From CAYYYG01 sp964591375 (GTDB lineage: Bacteria; Patescibacteriota; Microgenomatia; UBA1406; GWC2-37-13): a stretch of 64,000 nt of DNA. The position numbers and the translations under genes are program-made. Within the stretch, counting starts at the first letter, position 1, and every line of letters starts with the position of its first letter. The notes below the pieces were generated by a model. It saw nothing but the letters and a program-made list of their open reading frames with translations. It was not told where the DNA came from and ran no database searches. Below are positions 16,404-25,120 of this stretch, in pieces. The stretch lies in the NCBI GenBank assembly GCA_964591375.1, contig CAZQAU010000002.1, positions 62,001-126,000 on the forward strand. The letters are read 5' to 3'.

Positions 16404-17273
16404 ATGTCATACAAATTTGGCGCTCATCTTTCAATAAGTGGGGGCTATACTAACCCTGTTACTAAAATTAATGAAATTGGCGGTAATACACTACAAATTT
16501 TCGCCGCTTCTCCCCGTGGCTGGAACTTTGTCAAACCATTGGAAACTGATATTACCGCATTCAAAAACTTACGAACTAAACTGGAAATTGATCCAATATA
16601 CTTTCATGCATCTTACTTACTTAATCTCGGTAGTGATGAAAGAATAGGACAGCTGTCACGATCATTGTTAAAACATGAATTTAAATTAGCGGCACAAATG
16701 GGAGTGCGAGGCAGTATAGTTCACTTAGGATCATTTAAAAACGGCAAAGATGAAGAAACCTCATCGCTTCCAATACATAAACAGGAGAAGTATAAAGTTC
16801 TTATTGATAACATATTGGATGTTCTCAATAACACCCCTAAAGAAACTCTTTTTATGATTGAAAATGCTGGAAACCGAAAAATTGGACGCTTTATTGAAGA
16901 TATTGCACAAATAATTGAAGATGTAAATGACTCCCGATTAAGAGTCTGTTTAGATACCTGTCACCTGCATGCCGCAGAGTATGACTTACGAACAAGTGAA
17001 AAACTGGAAGCGTTTCTAACTAAGTTTGATACACTTATTGGCATTGATAAACTTGAACTCTGGCACATTAATGATAGTAAGGATCCATTTGGGTCACTTC
17101 GTGACCGACATGAAAATATTGGACAAGGCGCTGTCGGAATTGATACATTTAAACTATTACTAAATCATCCCAAAACTAAAGATAAGCCTTTTATCATAGA
17201 AACTCCCGGCTTCGATGATAATGGTCCTGATAAAAAAAATCTAGATATTTTAAAGAATTTAGTTACATCATGA
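16404..17273 (+). CDS. nfo: Endonuclease IV
   Basis: Cleaves abasic sites in DNA during base-excision repair. 289 residues from the ATG at 16404, chosen because MSYKFGAHLSISGGY is the conserved N-terminus; a longer frame from 16356 runs through the promoter. The metal-binding signatures of the AP endonuclease 2 family are visible: GSIVHLGSF, MIENAGNRKIGRF, RVCLDTCHLHAAEYD, WHINDSKDPFGSLRDRHENIGQG and FIIETPG. Length is normal. It is divergent from hrcA across a 134-base region. Its TGA stop overlaps the ATG of the Nudix gene (ATGA). Confidence 0.95.
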   Translation: MSYKFGAHLSISGGYTNPVTKINEIGGNTLQIFAASPRGWNFVKPLETDITAFKNLRTKLEIDPIYFHASYLLNLGSDERIGQLSRSLLKHEFKLAAQMGVRGSIVHLGSFKNGKDEETSSLPIHKQEKYKVLIDNILDVLNNTPKETLFMIENAGNRKIGRFIEDIAQIIEDVNDSRLRVCLDTCHLHAAEYDLRTSEKLEAFLTKFDTLIGIDKLELWHINDSKDPFGSLRDRHENIGQGAVGIDTFKLLLNHPKTKDKPFIIETPGFDDNGPDKKNLDILKNLVTS

Positions 17274-17836
17274 AAAAGTTGATTGAAAAAGAAATTCTCA
17301 AAATTAAATCAAGTGCAGATGAGCAAATTATCGCTCAATTTTTGAAACAACTTAATTCAGGATCAGGGCCGACCAAACAACAAAATCCTCAGAATCATTT
17401 TTGCGCTTTCTGTATTCCTATTGATATACAAAATAAAACTATACTTCTAGGACATCATATAAAAGCCGATTCTTGGATCCCTCCAGGTGGACATATAGAC
17501 CAAGGGGAAGGTCCACTCGACACGGTCCGACGTGAGTTTGCAGAGGAACTACAGCACAATCTAATATCTGAACCAATCGAGTTGTACACCGCTTCAATCA
17601 TTCAAATCGATAATCCAAAGCAAACATGTAAAACACATTATGATTTATGGTATTTGGTTTATATAGACGAACAAAGTTTTAAATTTGATACAAATGAATT
17701 TTACGATATGAAATGGTTCCCTCTTTCTGTAGTAGATACTATCGTGACTCATCCTATCTATCAACCTTTAATGATCAACTTAAAAAAATATCTGATACAT
17801 GCTAAAAAGAAATTAGGAGATGACTACAGAAAATAA
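17270..17836 (+). CDS. Nudix hydrolase
   Basis: 188 residues. The Nudix box is complete: GGHIDQGEGPLDTVRREFAEEL, containing the GX5EX7REUXEE core that binds the divalent metal and cleaves nucleoside diphosphate-linked substrates. The start overlaps the nfo stop by 4 bases (translational coupling). A role in cleaning damaged nucleotides beside a DNA-repair enzyme is possible, but the substrate cannot be read from sequence. FCAFCIPIDIQNKTILLGHH precedes the box as the first strands of the fold. Confidence 0.88.
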   Translation: MKKLIEKEILKIKSSADEQIIAQFLKQLNSGSGPTKQQNPQNHFCAFCIPIDIQNKTILLGHHIKADSWIPPGGHIDQGEGPLDTVRREFAEELQHNLISEPIELYTASIIQIDNPKQTCKTHYDLWYLVYIDEQSFKFDTNEFYDMKWFPLSVVDTIVTHPIYQPLMINLKKYLIHAKKKLGDDYRK

Positions 17837-17848
17837 TCAATGTTGGAG

Positions 17849-17854
17849 TATAAT
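17849..17854 (+). promoter_or_regulatory. -10 element of the CCA/poly(A) polymerase gene
   Basis: A perfect TATAAT, then TTAAGC, then ATG at 17861: the same 6-base spacing seen at nfo. It lies just past the Nudix stop. No convincing -35 is present. Confidence 0.45.
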
Positions 17855-17860
17855 TTAAGC

Positions 17861-19222
17861 ATGATCAATCTTCCCGATTATATACTGACTTTCATGAATA
17901 TATTCAAAAACCACAATTATGAAATTTATGTGGTAGGCGGTGCTGTGCGCAATTTACTCATTGGGAAAGATACAGATAACTGGGATTTTACTACGAATGC
18001 TAAGCCTGAAGATATTATCAAAATGTTTCCTAATGCTTTTTATCATAATACTTATGGCACAGTTACGGTTCCCACCGAAATAAACACTGACAATGAAAAA
18101 AAACAGCTTCTCTTTGAAATTACTCCATTCCGCAAAGAATCAAACTATACAGATGCACGTCATCCAGAAAATATTGAATGGGCAGACACTATTGCTGCTG
18201 ATTTACAACGTCGTGACTTTACAATTAATGCAATTGCATATGACGGAGAGAAGATTGTAGATCCTTATAATGGTCAAAAACATTTACATGAACATCTGAT
18301 AGTCGCCGTAGAAGATCCGGATCGTCGTTTTGCCGAAGATGCTCTACGACTTATGCGAGCAGTTCGTTTTGCTGCTCAGCTAGGATTTTTAATTGAAGAT
18401 AAAACTCGCGATTCTATTAAAAAAAATGCACAGGGTATTACTAAAATATCGTGGGAGAGAATTCGTGATGAATTTCTTAAAATCATTGCTTCTGAGCATG
18501 CTGCTGATGGAATACTGTTTTTAAGAAGTACTGATTTATTAAAGTATATTTTACCTGAGGTGGATGTGTGTTTTAGCGTGCAACAAAAAAGTCCTAAAAG
18601 GCATCACATTTATGACGTGGGAACACACCTTGTTATGTCACTTAAACATTGTCCTTCTAATGATCCGATTACCCGTTTTGCAACATTAATTCATGATATA
18701 GGAAAGGCGAAAACTTTTCGTAAAGATCCAGAAACAGATATAATAACGTTTTATAATCACGAAGTTGTGGGTGAAATCCAAGCCATCCAAATTGCAGAAC
18801 GTTTCCGTTTATCAAATAAACAAAAAGAAAAACTTGTGCGATTGGTTGCTAAGCATCAGTTCACTGTCTCAGAAATTCAAACTGATAAAGCAGTTCGCCG
18901 CTTTATCCGCGAAGTTGGAATAGAGTATCTACAAGACATGCTGGATTTGCGTACTGCGGATAGAATTGGTTCCGGATCCCGACCTACTTCCTGGCGATAT
19001 GAATTATTTAAAAAAAGGATAAAAGAAGTACAATATGAACCTTTTAAAGTCACTGATCTTAAGATAAATGGTAAAGACGTAATGAATTTGTTATCTCTTT
19101 CCCCCGGTCCTATGGTTGGTGAAGTACTTAATAAAATCTTTACTGCAGTGGAAGATGGAGAACTGAAAAATGAACGCGAAGTATTAATGGAAAAGCTAAA
19201 TACTCTTAAAAATACAAATTAA
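17861..19222 (+). CDS. CCA tRNA nucleotidyltransferase / poly(A) polymerase family with HD domain
   Basis: Adds CCA (or A) to RNA 3' ends. 453 residues from the ATG at 17861, chosen because it follows the TATAAT; an ATG at 17840 lies upstream of that box. The nucleotidyltransferase head has VVGGAVRNLLIGKDTDNWDFTT with the DxD-type metal site, and RRDFTINAIAYDG follows. RFAEDALRLMRAVRFAAQLGF is the base-binding neck. The C-terminal HD phosphohydrolase domain has THLVMSLKHCPSNDPITRFATLIHDIGKAKTFRK. None of the four tRNAs here encodes CCA, so a CCA-adding role is likely. Confidence 0.9.
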   Translation: MINLPDYILTFMNIFKNHNYEIYVVGGAVRNLLIGKDTDNWDFTTNAKPEDIIKMFPNAFYHNTYGTVTVPTEINTDNEKKQLLFEITPFRKESNYTDARHPENIEWADTIAADLQRRDFTINAIAYDGEKIVDPYNGQKHLHEHLIVAVEDPDRRFAEDALRLMRAVRFAAQLGFLIEDKTRDSIKKNAQGITKISWERIRDEFLKIIASEHAADGILFLRSTDLLKYILPEVDVCFSVQQKSPKRHHIYDVGTHLVMSLKHCPSNDPITRFATLIHDIGKAKTFRKDPETDIITFYNHEVVGEIQAIQIAERFRLSNKQKEKLVRLVAKHQFTVSEIQTDKAVRRFIREVGIEYLQDMLDLRTADRIGSGSRPTSWRYELFKKRIKEVQYEPFKVTDLKINGKDVMNLLSLSPGPMVGEVLNKIFTAVEDGELKNEREVLMEKLNTLKNTN

Positions 19223-19829
19223 AATTTTTTTTCTCATATTGTATTAATGTGTCTTCACCATGTCCCGGATATACCAATGTTTCTTCCGGAAGTGCTAGAA
19301 GGTGCTTAACTGATCTTTTTAAATCTGTTTTATCACTATAGGAAAAATCATATCTTCCAATACTGTCTTTAAATAGAGTGTCACCAGAAAATAATATATT
19401 TTCTTCCTTAAAATAAAAACAACAACTACCCGGGGTGTGTCCTGGTGTTTCGATTACTTCAAAGGAAAATTCTTCTAGCAGCAAATGACCAGCTTTTAGA
19501 TTTTCTAATTTTTGCGGTGAGATAACATGAGGTTCATACCCTAAAAAATACTTTGCAGTTTCACCTAAACGAGTAATAAGAAAAAAATCTTTGGAATGAA
19601 GATAACAATGTAATTCGGGAAAGGATAGCTGTATTTCTCCTGCCGCCATCATATGATCAAAATGACCATGAGTAGCGATCAAACCAGCAATTGTAAGATT
19701 ACGGCGTTGTATTTCTTCAAGAATAAAAGATGCTTCATCAGCCGGATCAATAATAATGCAAGATGTGTCTTTAATCAATACATAACAATTCGCCTGTAAT
19801 TGACCCAGTGGATATCGCACAATTTGCAT
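19206..19829 (-). CDS. Metallo-beta-lactamase-fold hydrolase (glyoxalase II-like)
   Basis: 207 residues. The metal-binding signature HxHxDH is THGHFDH; further ligands are the histidine in ETPGHTPGSCCFY, the aspartate in LFSGDTLFKDSIGRYD and the histidine in VYPGHGEDT. The N-terminus MQIVRYPLGQLQANCYVLI is typical of the hydroxyacylglutathione hydrolase-like branch, which hydrolyses thioesters. The real substrate is unknown. Its end overlaps the 3' end of the CCA enzyme gene by 17 bases (tail to tail). It lies 10 bases downstream of secF and is probably cotranscribed with secDF. Confidence 0.88.
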   Translation of the reverse strand: MQIVRYPLGQLQANCYVLIKDTSCIIIDPADEASFILEEIQRRNLTIAGLIATHGHFDHMMAAGEIQLSFPELHCYLHSKDFFLITRLGETAKYFLGYEPHVISPQKLENLKAGHLLLEEFSFEVIETPGHTPGSCCFYFKEENILFSGDTLFKDSIGRYDFSYSDKTDLKRSVKHLLALPEETLVYPGHGEDTLIQYEKKNFNLYF

Positions 19830-19839
19830 AATCTCTAAA

Positions 19840-20715
19840 TTAATTTACTGACTTACCTCTTATTTTTTCAAGCCAGACAAGAAGTGGTGCTGCTACAAAG
19901 GGAGATGAATATGTGCCTGTTATAGTTCCAATTAACAGTGTAGCAACAAAAAATCTAATAGTAGAGCCACCGAGCAATGTAAGTGCAAGCAACATAAAAA
20001 TAATCGTCATTGAATTGTTAAGGGATCGTACTAAAGTTTCTGTTAGTGCCTTATTTACATAATGCTCCATATTGCCCTTTCCTTGAGTTTTCATATACTC
20101 GCGAATTTTATCAAAAATAACGATTGTATCATGAACTGAAAATGACATAGTAGTCAGAACTGCAGTGACAAACATAGTATCTACTTCTGCTTTATAGAAA
20201 TAAGATAACAAGGAATATGTTCCAATAACGACTAAGAAATCATGCAAAAGTGCAAGGATTGCTGCTAAAGCAAAGTTAATTCCTTTAAAGGCAAAACTCA
20301 TGTATAGAAGGATACCTACTATTGCCAAAAGCGAAGCAATACCCGTTTTAATCATTGTTTCCCTCCCCAATGATGGACCCACAGTTTCTGAACGAAGCAC
20401 AGTGATTTTTGAGGATAATTTACTCGTTAAATTCTTTCTTAGTAGAGCTTCTTTTTTTTCATCAATTGCTTTAGTTCTAACCGAAATTACATTTTTACTC
20501 TGAGAAATACTTACTACATCAATTTTTTCCTGTTTCATTATATTTGTAACTTCTTTGACTGATACATTCTTTTCAAACTGATACTCAAGATTTGTACCAC
20601 CGACAAAATCAATGGAATATATGTATCCCCATCTAAAAATAGAAAATATTCCCGCACCGATAACGACAGCAGAAATTAAAAAATATAAGCTTCGGAATTT
20701 AAGGAAATTGATCAT
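19840..20715 (-). CDS. secF: Protein-export membrane protein SecF
   Basis: Partner of SecD; the pair uses the proton gradient to pull proteins through SecYEG. 291 residues, with six membrane segments: one near the N-terminus (LYFLISAVVIGAGIFSIF), a short external domain including SIDFVGGTNLEYQF, and a C-terminal bundle of five. The conserved TTMSFSVHDTIVIFDKIRE and NKALTETLVRSLNNSMTI are present. It is 8 bases downstream of secD. Confidence 0.95.
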   Translation of the reverse strand: MINFLKFRSLYFLISAVVIGAGIFSIFRWGYIYSIDFVGGTNLEYQFEKNVSVKEVTNIMKQEKIDVVSISQSKNVISVRTKAIDEKKEALLRKNLTSKLSSKITVLRSETVGPSLGRETMIKTGIASLLAIVGILLYMSFAFKGINFALAAILALLHDFLVVIGTYSLLSYFYKAEVDTMFVTAVLTTMSFSVHDTIVIFDKIREYMKTQGKGNMEHYVNKALTETLVRSLNNSMTIIFMLLALTLLGGSTIRFFVATLLIGTITGTYSSPFVAAPLLVWLEKIRGKSVN

Positions 20716-20723
20716 ATTCTATA

Positions 20724-22070
20724 TTAATATTTATAAAACCACTTAATTAATCTTTTGGTTATAACTATGCCCGTAAACAAACTTGTAGCTACACCAATTG
20801 CTAATGTCAATGCAAAGCCTCGGACTAATCCAAATTGAGGTAAAAATTCCCAATTTAAAGGGTTAAAAAGAATAAACGCCACAATTAAAGTTGTAACATT
20901 CGCGTCTTTGATCGCATCAATTGCTCGACCAAAACCTAACCGTATAGCTATGTCGGTATTTTTTCCTTTGCGTACTTCTTCTTTAATTCTTTCAAAAATT
21001 AATATATTCGTATCAACTGCCATACCGATGGAAAGAATGAAACCTGCAATACCGGGCAGTGTCAATACTATTGGAATTAATCTAAATATAGCAAAGGAGA
21101 TAAGACCATAAATAATTAACCCCATGGATGCAATAATTCCTAATCTTCCATAATACAATATCATAAAAAGTAGAACCATTGCTAAGCCTGCCATACCTGC
21201 CACTATACTTTTATTTACTTCCGCTGCACCTAGCGTAGGTCCAATATTTCTCTGTTCTATCAACTTAATTGGTACTGGCAATGCACCTGAATTAATTGCA
21301 ATTGCAAGTTGTTTAGCTCCATCTACTGTAAAGCTACCACTGATCACTGCATTACCGTCAGTGATTGCCTGCTGAACTACTGGTGCAGATAAGGGGAAAT
21401 AATCCACGAAAATTCCTACTTGTTTACCTATATTGCGTTTAGTAACATCAGCAAATATTTTGGCTCCCGCAGGAGTAAACTCCAAACTTACCTGTGGTTG
21501 TCCATTTTGAGGATTGAATGTTACGGTAGATTTTTTGACATGTTTCCCTGTAAGTCCGGTATCTTTATTTAGTTTATAAATATCAGGTGCAGCAGTGGCT
21601 ATTTTTTCATCGAAATTTCCCTCTTCCTTAAATGTCAGCTGTGCTGTTTGACCTATAAGACCTACAGCTTCCGAAACATCTTCAATTCCGGGAAGATCAA
21701 CACTAATTCTATGAATACTGCCCGACTTAATTGTTTGAACAACAGGTTCGGAGACACCATATAAATTAACACGACGTTCAATAATATCACGAGCAGAGCT
21801 TATTGCATCCGAAAGATCCTCTGCTTTAACTTTACTTATATCTGCTTCAAATACCAAATGACTTCCGCCTTTTAAATCGAGTCCCAAATTTGTCTTTATT
21901 TCTTTTTTTACTACCTGTCCGTTTTGCGTCCAGGTAATAACTGGTGGCCCTAATACAAACTGAATTTTTTTCCCTGCCACATTCATATTAACTGGATAAT
22001 TTTCAGGAAGATCAATCCATATAACAAGTCCAAAAAGCAAGATTAGGAGAAAGTATTTAATGATTTTCAT
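20724..22070 (-). CDS. secD: Protein-export membrane protein SecD
   Basis: About 448 residues from the ATG at 22070 (MKIIKYFLLILLFG); a TTG at 22091 would add 7 residues. One N-terminal membrane segment and a large external domain containing the D1 signature LGLDLKGGSHLVFEADI and an RRVNLYGVSEPVVQ segment. The membrane bundle includes LTLPGIAGFILSIGMAVDTNILIFERIKEEVRKG and AIDAIKDANVTTLIVAFILF. The external domain is shorter than in enterobacteria (SecD there is over 600 residues), as in many Gram-positive-type and CPR forms. It acts with SecF just downstream. Confidence 0.95.
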   Translation of the reverse strand: MKIIKYFLLILLFGLVIWIDLPENYPVNMNVAGKKIQFVLGPPVITWTQNGQVVKKEIKTNLGLDLKGGSHLVFEADISKVKAEDLSDAISSARDIIERRVNLYGVSEPVVQTIKSGSIHRISVDLPGIEDVSEAVGLIGQTAQLTFKEEGNFDEKIATAAPDIYKLNKDTGLTGKHVKKSTVTFNPQNGQPQVSLEFTPAGAKIFADVTKRNIGKQVGIFVDYFPLSAPVVQQAITDGNAVISGSFTVDGAKQLAIAINSGALPVPIKLIEQRNIGPTLGAAEVNKSIVAGMAGLAMVLLFMILYYGRLGIIASMGLIIYGLISFAIFRLIPIVLTLPGIAGFILSIGMAVDTNILIFERIKEEVRKGKNTDIAIRLGFGRAIDAIKDANVTTLIVAFILFNPLNWEFLPQFGLVRGFALTLAIGVATSLFTGIVITKRLIKWFYKY

Positions 22071-22137
22071 GTGCTTATATTTTTTCAACAAAGACTCTAT
22101 TGTATAAGATTTTTTTCAAAAAGAAAATAGGATGTAA

Positions 22138-22713
22138 TTATTTTAATAGATCTTCTTCATTACCTAATAACATTACTTTTGGTTGTCTTAAAAATCTCCA
22201 GATAAACGGATCATTATTTTTCTTTCTAAAGGCAAACTCTTCTTCTGTCATTACTGTGTAGTTAATTTCTCGTCCAAATTCTTTTTCCGCTTCACCCATA
22301 ATACTAACTACTTCAGGAATAACAATTACGCCAATAAATAACACATATATCTCGTCTTCTTTAATCTCTATTTTTTTTGAGAATTTAGTTGAAACTGCTA
22401 AAAATTTTACTTTACCTATCTTAGTAACATTTTTATAAACTAGGTTAGCGAATAAAGAAGTTTTAGTAAAAAGACGCATGAACTCATCGTAGTATATAAA
22501 AGATTTATTAATTGTATAAAAAATTTTATTTAATCTTCGTTCCTTATGCAGTAACTTAGCTTCAGACAAGATATCAAGCTCCCGCTTCACAGCATTTACC
22601 TCCTCATCTACATCACGCACTATCTTTCTCAGATATGTTTGTCCTGTAGGATTATGGAAAAAAAGTTCCAAAATTTTGCGTCTTGTTTTGGATGGAATTA
22701 AGTAATGCAGCAT
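22138..22713 (-). CDS. Winged-helix regulator with degenerate nucleotidyltransferase-like C-terminus
   Basis: 191 residues. Residues 1-75 look like an ArsR-type winged helix (RRKILELFFHNPTGQTYLRKIVRDVDEEVNAVKRELDILSEAKLL). Residues 90-180 resemble the MNT-like nucleotidyltransferase fold found behind such domains in archaeal and CPR regulators, but the catalytic GSxxxGxxxxxSDxD motif is missing. The ending NNDPFIWRFLRQPKVMLLG is typical of this group. It is probably a DNA-binding regulator. No HEPN partner is adjacent, so a toxin-antitoxin role is not supported. Targets are unknown. Confidence 0.65.
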   Translation of the reverse strand: MLHYLIPSKTRRKILELFFHNPTGQTYLRKIVRDVDEEVNAVKRELDILSEAKLLHKERRLNKIFYTINKSFIYYDEFMRLFTKTSLFANLVYKNVTKIGKVKFLAVSTKFSKKIEIKEDEIYVLFIGVIVIPEVVSIMGEAEKEFGREINYTVMTEEEFAFRKKNNDPFIWRFLRQPKVMLLGNEEDLLK

Positions 22714-22784
22714 ACATCAAAATCTGTAATATATAATTTATATCTTAATAGAACTGTCATTTTTTTCAAAACTGTGAAAAAAAT

Positions 22785-23957
22785 TTAATAGGTGACTTTA
22801 TTCTCTGAGGGAAGTATTTCAATGAAAATTTTACCTCGGGTAAATTCTACTTCTTTACCGGATGAATCAGTAAATTTCATTCTTGTATAACCATCTTCTT
22901 TATCCCAATTTATTTTAGTCGCTTTACCATCTTGGAATAAGTATCCTTTACCAGTACCTAAAATATCATAGAATAAATGCTGTCCTGCTTCGTAGCCATC
23001 ATTTACCACAGACTCATCTGCGAGTATTATAACAAGATTTTTTGCTTCAAGAGACTTACCGGTATTTTTATCAAGATGTGCTTCGCCGCCATTTTCACGC
23101 GTATATTTATTACTTTTTTTGTCATAGCTCCATGTAACTGAATAATCTGATGCAAACTGATCCCAAAAGCCAAAACTAATTTTACCAACTGTTCCTCGAT
23201 TTGAATCTGACGCATCATCTTTAAACTTCCAGTTAGTAAAGCTAGAATTCCAAGCAGTTCCTTCTTCATCCACATCAGTTAAACTTCTTTTGGTCGCAGC
23301 AAAATCCCAAAGCTTTTCGGTATTAGTATAAACAGTATGCTCAGTATCTCGATTGGGAAGACGTTCATAATCACGCCAAAAATATGGGAAAGACATCCCG
23401 TATAAAGGATCCATATCATTATATGCAAACCAATCCAAACGTTTAATTTCACCTAATGCATCCGCAATGCCTTCTTTATTCGCACCACCAACGTGTGCAT
23501 ATAAAGGATACTCACCATATTCCTGAAGCATTCTAATAAAATAAATACGTGCTGATCTAACAGGCCCTACATATTTAGCATCCTGACAATAGAAAATATT
23601 TAAGAATCGTGTAATTCCTCCTTCGGCAACCGCTTCGTACGTAATATCTGCTGAATTAATTCCTGATTGAGGTCTTGCGGCTTTTGAATTCTCCACCATA
23701 ATGCCCATGGGACGTCTTTTTTCCCATTTTTCTTTAAAAGATTTTGGTAATAACTGTCCATTGATTGGACATTCTTCAGTGGCTGGTTCACCTGTGTCAG
23801 CAACTGTTGTACCATCTCCGGAAACTGGAGACTGATAGTTTGATGTAGAGACCCCACCTGTTATAACATTCGACTCTGAGTTAAAGAATGCAAATGATGC
23901 AGCTGTTGATATGAAATATAAGATAACTCCGATTATAATGGCTGTTTTTTTTGTCAT
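22785..23957 (-). CDS. DUF3048 (YerB-like) exported protein
   Basis: 390 residues. The N-terminus has a membrane segment (TAIIIGVILYFISTAASFAFF) acting as signal or anchor, then a Ser/Thr/Gly linker. The DUF3048 core begins at CPINGQLLPKSFKEKWEKRRPMGIMVENSKAARPQSGINSADITYEAVAEGGITRFL and continues with GPVRSARIYFIRM and AHVGGANKEG. The C-terminal half is the second DUF3048 domain. The family occurs in Gram-positive and CPR bacteria and its function is not established; an extracytoplasmic role is inferred from the signal. A signal-peptidase II lipobox is not evident. Confidence 0.82.
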   Translation of the reverse strand: MTKKTAIIIGVILYFISTAASFAFFNSESNVITGGVSTSNYQSPVSGDGTTVADTGEPATEECPINGQLLPKSFKEKWEKRRPMGIMVENSKAARPQSGINSADITYEAVAEGGITRFLNIFYCQDAKYVGPVRSARIYFIRMLQEYGEYPLYAHVGGANKEGIADALGEIKRLDWFAYNDMDPLYGMSFPYFWRDYERLPNRDTEHTVYTNTEKLWDFAATKRSLTDVDEEGTAWNSSFTNWKFKDDASDSNRGTVGKISFGFWDQFASDYSVTWSYDKKSNKYTRENGGEAHLDKNTGKSLEAKNLVIILADESVVNDGYEAGQHLFYDILGTGKGYLFQDGKATKINWDKEDGYTRMKFTDSSGKEVEFTRGKIFIEILPSENKVTY

Positions 23958-24028
23958 GGTGATATAAATTAATAAGTAATAATAATATACTCGATATTTC
24001 GCTCTAAGTGTTTTTCATTTTAGCCTCT

Positions 24029-24057
24029 TTACAAAATAGTGTCAATATGGTTACAAT
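24029..24057 (+). promoter_or_regulatory. Candidate promoter of the small membrane protein and zinc-ribbon genes
   Basis: TTACAA (24029-24034), 17 bases, TACAAT (24052-24057), then 5 bases to the ATG at 24063. The transcript would be leaderless for the first gene. The second gene (24367) has its own strong Shine-Dalgarno. Confidence 0.45.
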
Positions 24058-24062
24058 ATCGC

Positions 24063-24344
24063 ATGCCCAAAAAAACTCGTAAAGAAAAAATAATGGCTCA
24101 AAATAGAAAACAAAATCTAACAAATGCATCAGTTTTTGTAAAAAAAGAAGAAGAAGCTGACAATATTACAAAACAAATAAAATATCCATCTGTAGTATTG
24201 ACAGCCGAAGAAAATCAGATTAACAAACACTTTTTACATGACCTTAAAAAAAGTTTAATTATAATTGGCTTCGTTTTTGCCCTTGAATTTTTTTTCTATT
24301 TTGCTACGATGAGTAATTATCTAGGAAGATATCTGAATTTCTAA
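24063..24344 (+). CDS. Small single-pass membrane protein of unknown function
   Basis: 93 residues from the ATG at 24063, chosen because it sits 5 bases past a -10 box; an ATG at 24039 lies upstream of that box. The first 60 residues are highly charged and basic (PKKTRKEKIMAQNRKQN, later KKEEEADN). One membrane segment lies near the C-terminus (LIIIGFVFALEFFFYFA), followed by about a dozen residues. The layout suggests a cytoplasmic basic domain tethered to the membrane. No family is recognised. It lies 22 bases before the zinc-ribbon gene on the same strand. Confidence 0.6.
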   Translation: MPKKTRKEKIMAQNRKQNLTNASVFVKKEEEADNITKQIKYPSVVLTAEENQINKHFLHDLKKSLIIIGFVFALEFFFYFATMSNYLGRYLNF

Positions 24345-24366
24345 ATAGAAAGGAGGTGTTTCAACT

Positions 24367-24516
24367 ATGATGATGTACTGTGTAAAATGTCGTGAAAAAA
24401 GAGAGATAGAAAATCCTACCAAAGGTCCATTCGGTAAAAAAGGTGATAGAATGGCATGGAAAGGCACCTGTCCCGTTTGTAAAACAGGCGTATTTCAAAT
24501 AGCTAAAAAAGAGTAA
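24367..24516 (+). CDS. Small zinc-ribbon protein (DUF5679-like)
   Basis: 49 residues, too short for most gene callers. Two CxxC knuckles, YCVKC near residues 4-8 and CPVC near 35-38, are spaced as in a zinc ribbon, with a basic middle (NPTKGPFGKKGDRMAWKG). This matches my memory of the DUF5679 family, common in CPR bacteria and of unknown function. A strong Shine-Dalgarno (AAGGAGGTG, 24350-24358) lies 8 bases before the ATG. A rho-independent terminator follows 28 bases after the stop, which supports a real gene end. Confidence 0.85.
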   Translation: MMMYCVKCREKREIENPTKGPFGKKGDRMAWKGTCPVCKTGVFQIAKKE

Positions 24517-24544
24517 TCTTTTGTTTGAAATATTCTCCCCACTG

Positions 24545-24565
24545 CCCCGATTATTCGGGGTTTTT
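24545..24565 (+). terminator. Rho-independent terminator after the zinc-ribbon gene
   Basis: CCCCGA, loop TTAT, TCGGGG, then TTTTT: a perfect 6-bp GC-rich stem with a T-run, between the zinc-ribbon stop and the convergent 2'-5' RNA ligase gene. Confidence 0.85.
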
Positions 24566-24586
24566 GGGCTTGTTAGGCCATTTCCT

Positions 24587-25120
24587 TCATTCGCTTAATA
24601 TAAATTCACCCAGCTTCTTATATTCAGGATGTGGTCCCGACAAGATACTTTCATATAAATATATTTTATTCACAGTAAATTCCACTTCCACACTTAAATT
24701 GTGTATTTTTTTCTTTATATGTAAATATTGTTGTTTTGAAGGCACTCTATATCTTGCCAGTGTAAGATGAGGCAAAATTGGCTTTTTAGCACCTGGATTG
24801 AAAATTTTCTGAAAACTATCCATCATTCCTTCCAGTACTTTCTGTCGATAAAACTCCAGATAGATTACAATTCGGTCGCCCAAAAATAAATTTGTGCCCT
24901 GTGAAAACAGAGTAAATGGAGGTACTTCAAAAATGGCATCTTCTACTTTCTTTTTAACAGATTCCACATCATAAATATCTCCTAAAAATTGAAGAGTTAT
25001 ATGAAAATTATTAGGTGACGCCCATGACATATCAAGATAATCTTTTTTAAATGGCTGAATTTGTTCTTCAATCGATTTACAAACATCATCTGGTAAATCA
25101 ATCGCTAAAAATGCTTTCAT
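24587..25120 (-). CDS. RNA 2',3'-cyclic phosphodiesterase / 2'-5' RNA ligase family
   Basis: 177 residues, the usual size of ThpR/LigT. The two HxTx catalytic motifs are NFHITLQFLG (near residue 43) and PHLTLARYR (near residue 118). The N-terminus MKAFLAIDLPDDVCKSIEEQIQPF is typical. Enzymes of this 2H phosphoesterase family open 2',3'-cyclic phosphates on RNA ends; the ligase activity is an in vitro property. The start overlaps the end of the upstream nucleotidyltransferase gene by 23 bases, so the two are coupled. Confidence 0.9.
   Translation of the reverse strand: MKAFLAIDLPDDVCKSIEEQIQPFKKDYLDMSWASPNNFHITLQFLGDIYDVESVKKKVEDAIFEVPPFTLFSQGTNLFLGDRIVIYLEFYRQKVLEGMMDSFQKIFNPGAKKPILPHLTLARYRVPSKQQYLHIKKKIHNLSVEVEFTVNKIYLYESILSGPHPEYKKLGEFILSE

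Noticed and set aside
16270..16434. Upstream in-frame extension of hrcA (about 55 hydrophobic residues)
   Set aside because: It runs through the CIRCE operator and promoter; the conserved HrcA N-terminus starts at the ATG at 16269.
17271..17273. UGA recoding (as in Gracilibacteria and SR1)
   Set aside because: UGA ends nfo and uppP at the expected family lengths, so it acts as a stop.
22138..22713. MNT/HEPN-like toxin-antitoxin system
   Set aside because: The nucleotidyltransferase catalytic motif is missing and no HEPN gene is adjacent.
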